From NCBI RefSeq assembly GCF_019966515.1, contig NZ_JAIMIB010000020.1, forward strand, positions 1 to 64,000: 64,000 nt of DNA. The letters are read 5' to 3'. This DNA comes from Roseovarius aestuarii (lineage in GTDB: Bacteria; Pseudomonadota; Alphaproteobacteria; Rhodobacterales; Rhodobacteraceae). The notes under the pieces were generated by a model. That model was not told where the DNA came from. It saw nothing but the letters and a program-made list of their open reading frames with translations, and ran no database searches. Made by a program: the position numbers and the translations under genes. Within the stretch, counting starts at the first letter, position 1. Every line of letters begins with the position of its first letter. Shown here in pieces: positions 61,268 to 64,000 of this stretch.

Positions 61268-62287
61268 ATGAAAATTACAAGCAAACTCATCGCATCTGCG
61301 GTGCTTTCGGTATTTGCGAGCACCGCAACCGCCGAAACCGAACTGACGGTCTATACTGCTGTCGAAGCCGAAGATCTTGCCCGTTATGCCGAAGCCTTCA
61401 ATGAGGTTCATCCGGACATTACGATTAACTGGGTGCGCGATTCCACCGGGATCATCACCGCCAAACTACTTGCCGAGCGGGACAATCCACAGGCGGATGT
61501 CGTCTGGGGTCTGGCGGCGACATCGCTGCTGTTGCTGAAATCCGAAGGCATGCTGGAGCCTTACGCGCCTGCGGGTGTCGAGGAACTGGACCCGAAATTC
61601 GTCGACAAGGGCGACACGCCAAGCTGGGTCGGCATGGACGCCTGGGTGGCCGCGGTCTGTTATAACACGGTCGAGGCCGAAAAGGAGGGCCTGACGCCGC
61701 CGACATCGTGGAAGGACCTGACCGATCCGCAATATGCGGGCCATCTGATCATGCCGAACCCGAATTCATCGGGCACCGGCTTCCTAGACGTATCCAGCTG
61801 GCTGCAGATGTTCGGCGAAGAGGGCGGCTGGGAATATATGGATGCGCTGCACAGCAACATTGCGCGCTACACCCATTCGGGCTCCAAACCCTGCAAGCTC
61901 GCCGCTGCCGGTGAAATCCCGATTGGCATCTCCTTTGCCTTCCGCGGTGCCAAGTCCAAGGCCGCCGGGGCGCCATTGGAAATCGTCGTTCCCTCCGAAG
62001 GTGTCGGTTGGGATATGGAAGCCACTGCGATCGTCGCCGGTACGGATGATCTGGAAGCCGCGCAGAAACTGGTGGATTTCTCGGTCACCCGTGGAGCAAT
62101 GGAAATGTACAACTCGGGCTATGCCGTGGTCGCGATGCCCGGCGTGGCTAAACCGGTTGAACATTTTCCCGAGGGCCTGCTTGATGCCATGATCGAAAAC
62201 GATTTCGAGTTCGCGGCAAACAATCGCGCGGCGATCCTCAAGGAATGGCAGAGCCGCTATGACGGCAAGTCGGAACCGAAAAACTGA
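61268..62287 (+). CDS. Putative 2-aminoethylphosphonate ABC transporter substrate-binding protein
   Basis: AGAGGAGG precedes the ATG. The 339-residue product has a signal peptide (MKITSKLIASAVLSVFASTA) and the pattern of the aminoethylphosphonate-type family: ELTVYTAVEAEDLARYAEAF, INWVRDSTGIITAKLLAERD, ADVVWGLAATSLLLLK and WVGMDAWVAAVCYNT. It would capture the ligand in the periplasm and deliver it to the permease encoded two genes on. Iron-type binding proteins are related, so the ligand is likely but not certain. Confidence 0.85.
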   Translation: MKITSKLIASAVLSVFASTATAETELTVYTAVEAEDLARYAEAFNEVHPDITINWVRDSTGIITAKLLAERDNPQADVVWGLAATSLLLLKSEGMLEPYAPAGVEELDPKFVDKGDTPSWVGMDAWVAAVCYNTVEAEKEGLTPPTSWKDLTDPQYAGHLIMPNPNSSGTGFLDVSSWLQMFGEEGGWEYMDALHSNIARYTHSGSKPCKLAAAGEIPIGISFAFRGAKSKAAGAPLEIVVPSEGVGWDMEATAIVAGTDDLEAAQKLVDFSVTRGAMEMYNSGYAVVAMPGVAKPVEHFPEGLLDAMIENDFEFAANNRAAILKEWQSRYDGKSEPKN

Positions 62288-62300
62288 TCCGATCTGACCA

Positions 62301-62330
62301 TTGCAGGGGGCTGCACGCGGCCCCCTGCAA
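62301..62330 (+). terminator. Strong intercistronic hairpin in the ABC operon
   Basis: TTGCAGGGGGC (62301-62311) pairs perfectly with GCCCCCTGCAA (62320-62330) around eight bases, 14 bases after the binding-protein stop. No T-run follows. Such stems after binding-protein genes typically stabilise the upstream mRNA so that binding protein outnumbers the membrane parts. Confidence 0.6.
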
Positions 62331-62395
62331 CGCCCGCGCATCGCGCCGGAACATATGCTACGTTATCCCCATCCATTGCGACAAGGACGATCCCC

Positions 62396-63526
62396 GTGAC
62401 CGAGGTGACCGCCACGCCCGACCTGTATCTGAGCATTGATAGCCTGTGGAAAGCCTTCGGTGATTTCCTGGCGCTCAAGAATATCTCACTCGACATCAAC
62501 GAACGCGAATTCGTGTGCTTCCTGGGGCCGTCGGGCTGCGGCAAGACGACCTTGCTGCGTGCCATCGCAGGGCTTGATCTGCAAACCAAGGGCACTGTCA
62601 TGCAGGCCGGCAAGGATGTCTCAAACCTGCCACCCTCGGAACGGGATTTTGGCATTGTTTTCCAGTCCTATGCACTGTTTCCGAACCTGACGATCGAAAA
62701 GAACATCGCTTTCGGTCTTGAGAATACCGGCCGCAGCAAATCCGAGATTGCAGTGCGCGTAGCCGAGCTGCTGGCCTTGGTCGGCCTGCCGGAACAGGGC
62801 AAGAAATATCCCGCGCAACTGTCGGGTGGCCAGCAACAGCGGATTGCGCTGGCCCGTGCCATCGCGACCAATCCAGGCCTCTTGTTACTCGACGAACCGC
62901 TCTCGGCGCTGGACGCCAAGGTACGCGTGCATCTGCGCCACGAAATCAAGGAATTGCAGCGCAAGCTGGGCGTGACCACCGTCATGGTAACCCATGATCA
63001 GGAAGAGGCGCTGACCATGGCCGACCGGATCGTGGTGATGAACCACGGCGTGATCGAGCAGGTCGGCTCTCCGACCGAGGTATATCGAGAGCCCGCCAGC
63101 CTGTTCGTCGCCGATTTCATCGGTGAGATGAACCAGATCCCCGCTGTTGCCGGATCCGGTGACACGGTGACGATCGGCGGCGCAACCCTGCAAAGCCAAC
63201 AGCACGGGTTCAGCGCAGGTATGCATGTCGTTGCGGCAATTAGGCCCGAAGATGTGATCCCCCATGGTGACGGTGCGCGCTCACCGGGCGCCCCGGACGA
63301 GATCGAGACGCCTGAGAACGCCTTTGAAGTCGACGTCGCCGAAATGGAATTCCTGGGATCGTTCTGGCGGTGCCGCCTGCGTCACGAAATATTCGGGCGC
63401 GACGAACTGATCGCCGATTTCTCGATCAATGCCGTGCGTCGCCTTGAACTGGCCGAAGGCAAATCCTTGACCATCGAGCTACCCCAAAGCCGGCTTATGG
63501 GTTTTGCCCCGGCAGGAGAGGCGTGA
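62396..63526 (+). CDS. Putative 2-aminoethylphosphonate ABC transporter ATP-binding protein
   Basis: The GTG start at 62396 opens a 376-residue ATPase with Walker A GPSGCGKTTLLRAI, Q-loop FQSYALFPNLT, signature LSGGQQQRIALARAIA, Walker B LLLLDEPLSALD and H-loop VMVTHDQEEAL. A C-terminal TOBE-like regulatory domain (about 240-376) follows. Length and order fit MalK-type importers. Its stop overlaps the permease start (TGATG). Confidence 0.9.
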   Translation: MTEVTATPDLYLSIDSLWKAFGDFLALKNISLDINEREFVCFLGPSGCGKTTLLRAIAGLDLQTKGTVMQAGKDVSNLPPSERDFGIVFQSYALFPNLTIEKNIAFGLENTGRSKSEIAVRVAELLALVGLPEQGKKYPAQLSGGQQQRIALARAIATNPGLLLLDEPLSALDAKVRVHLRHEIKELQRKLGVTTVMVTHDQEEALTMADRIVVMNHGVIEQVGSPTEVYREPASLFVADFIGEMNQIPAVAGSGDTVTIGGATLQSQQHGFSAGMHVVAAIRPEDVIPHGDGARSPGAPDEIETPENAFEVDVAEMEFLGSFWRCRLRHEIFGRDELIADFSINAVRRLELAEGKSLTIELPQSRLMGFAPAGEA

Positions 63527-64000
63527 TGACGGATCTGAGCGCCGACAAACTGCCCGCCGGGCCCGCGATCAAGGGCAAGCTCAGCCGGGACGACATTATC
63601 ATGCGGCTGGGCATGGTGGTCATTGCGCTTTACCTGATCGCCACGCTGGTCTTTCCGCTGTGGGCGATGCTGTCGAAGAGTTTTTCAACGTTTCAGTTCG
63701 ATCTGGGAGCCTATGAGCTGCAGATCAGCGATGAACAGGGCAAGTACAGCGGCAATATCGTGACCCCTGCGCAGCTCAACGCCGAACTGCTAGTGCTGGG
63801 CGAGGCCGATCTGATCGCCGGGTCCGACAGCCGCATGGGGTTGACGCAGTTCTTTCCCGACTTCAGTTTCCGCAGCCCGGTGATGTACCAGATCCGCAAT
63901 ACAACCGAGACCGGACGTTTTCTGGTTGGGTCCGAGCTGAAAACCGGCACCGACTGGCTGGAACTGGACAGCAACACGTTCAGGCGGGTGCAGATGCGGC
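63526..64000 (+). CDS. ABC transporter permease, N-terminal part (cut by window edge)
   Basis: The ATG at 63526 overlaps the ATPase stop. About 158 residues are visible: a cytoplasmic start (MTDLSADKLPAGPAIKGKLS), one membrane helix (MVVIALYLIATLVFPLWAML, about 35-55), then a soluble loop with FSTFQFDLGAYELQISDE and a TETGRFLVGSELKTGTDW segment. This large periplasmic loop after the first helix fits the aminoethylphosphonate-type permeases of this operon. The rest is beyond the window. Confidence 0.85.
   Translation, partial: MTDLSADKLPAGPAIKGKLSRDDIIMRLGMVVIALYLIATLVFPLWAMLSKSFSTFQFDLGAYELQISDEQGKYSGNIVTPAQLNAELLVLGEADLIAGSDSRMGLTQFFPDFSFRSPVMYQIRNTTETGRFLVGSELKTGTDWLELDSNTFRRVQMR

Overview
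The window looks like a chromosome segment from a marine Roseobacter-group alphaproteobacterium (Rhodobacteraceae). The support is the mix of families: RTX proteins with a C-terminal Hint domain, a dimethylglycine/sarcosine dehydrogenase with a GcvT-like half, era next to a DUF1491 gene, DUF3775, an aminoethylphosphonate-type ABC operon, and a perfect FNR box between uspA and a cytochrome c gene. No 16S rRNA gene is present, so this is inference from gene content.

Layout. (1) 1-8.5 kb: RTX-type acidic proteins, a small secreted protein, a YgiN-like monooxygenase, a GGDEF-EAL protein and a candidate small RNA ending in a Rho-independent terminator. (2) 8.7-12.1 kb: a 3.4-kb transposon with 26-bp inverted ends and a flanking direct repeat. 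It holds an IS1595-type transposase plus five passenger genes. (3) 12.3-50.6 kb: a roughly 38-kb mosaic genomic island. On its left, a tRNA-Gly 5' half with its promoter is cut in the anticodon loop and followed by a tyrosine integrase, an AlpA-like regulator and a replication-type HTH protein. On its right lie an intact tRNA-Gly(UCC) and a 44-bp copy of the tRNA 3' half. (4) 50.8-64 kb: ordinary chromosome, with an ABC exporter, dimethylglycine dehydrogenase, DUF1491-era, a MuiA-like protein, DUF3775, initiator tRNA-Met and the start of a 2-aminoethylphosphonate-type ABC operon.

Inside the island three blocks stand out. A GC-rich block (17.4-28.6 kb) joins a class III nucleotidyl cyclase, a large secreted CxxCH protein, an AmpD-like amidase, an atypical MurC/Mpl-like ligase, an M81-type metallopeptidase and a Crp/Fnr regulator. 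This suggests a cyclic-nucleotide-linked peptidoglycan or peptide function. A scrapyard of IS3, IS630, IS6 and IS1182 remnants follows (27.7-32.0 kb). It contains two unrelated small genes that share an almost identical two-palindrome upstream block. A defence-like block comes last (33.5-50.0 kb): a PD-(D/E)XK-like protein with a UvrD/helicase IV-like protein; a four-gene operon with overlapping ends (Dam-type methylase, calcineurin-like phosphoesterase, ORC/CDC6-like ATPase, unrecognised 306-aa protein); a large protein with a probable EVE/PUA-like segment and a KAP NTPase; and a cytosolic NucA-type nuclease. The four-gene operon and the EVE-KAP protein are the best candidates for undescribed immunity systems. 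No function in the defence block is shown by sequence alone.
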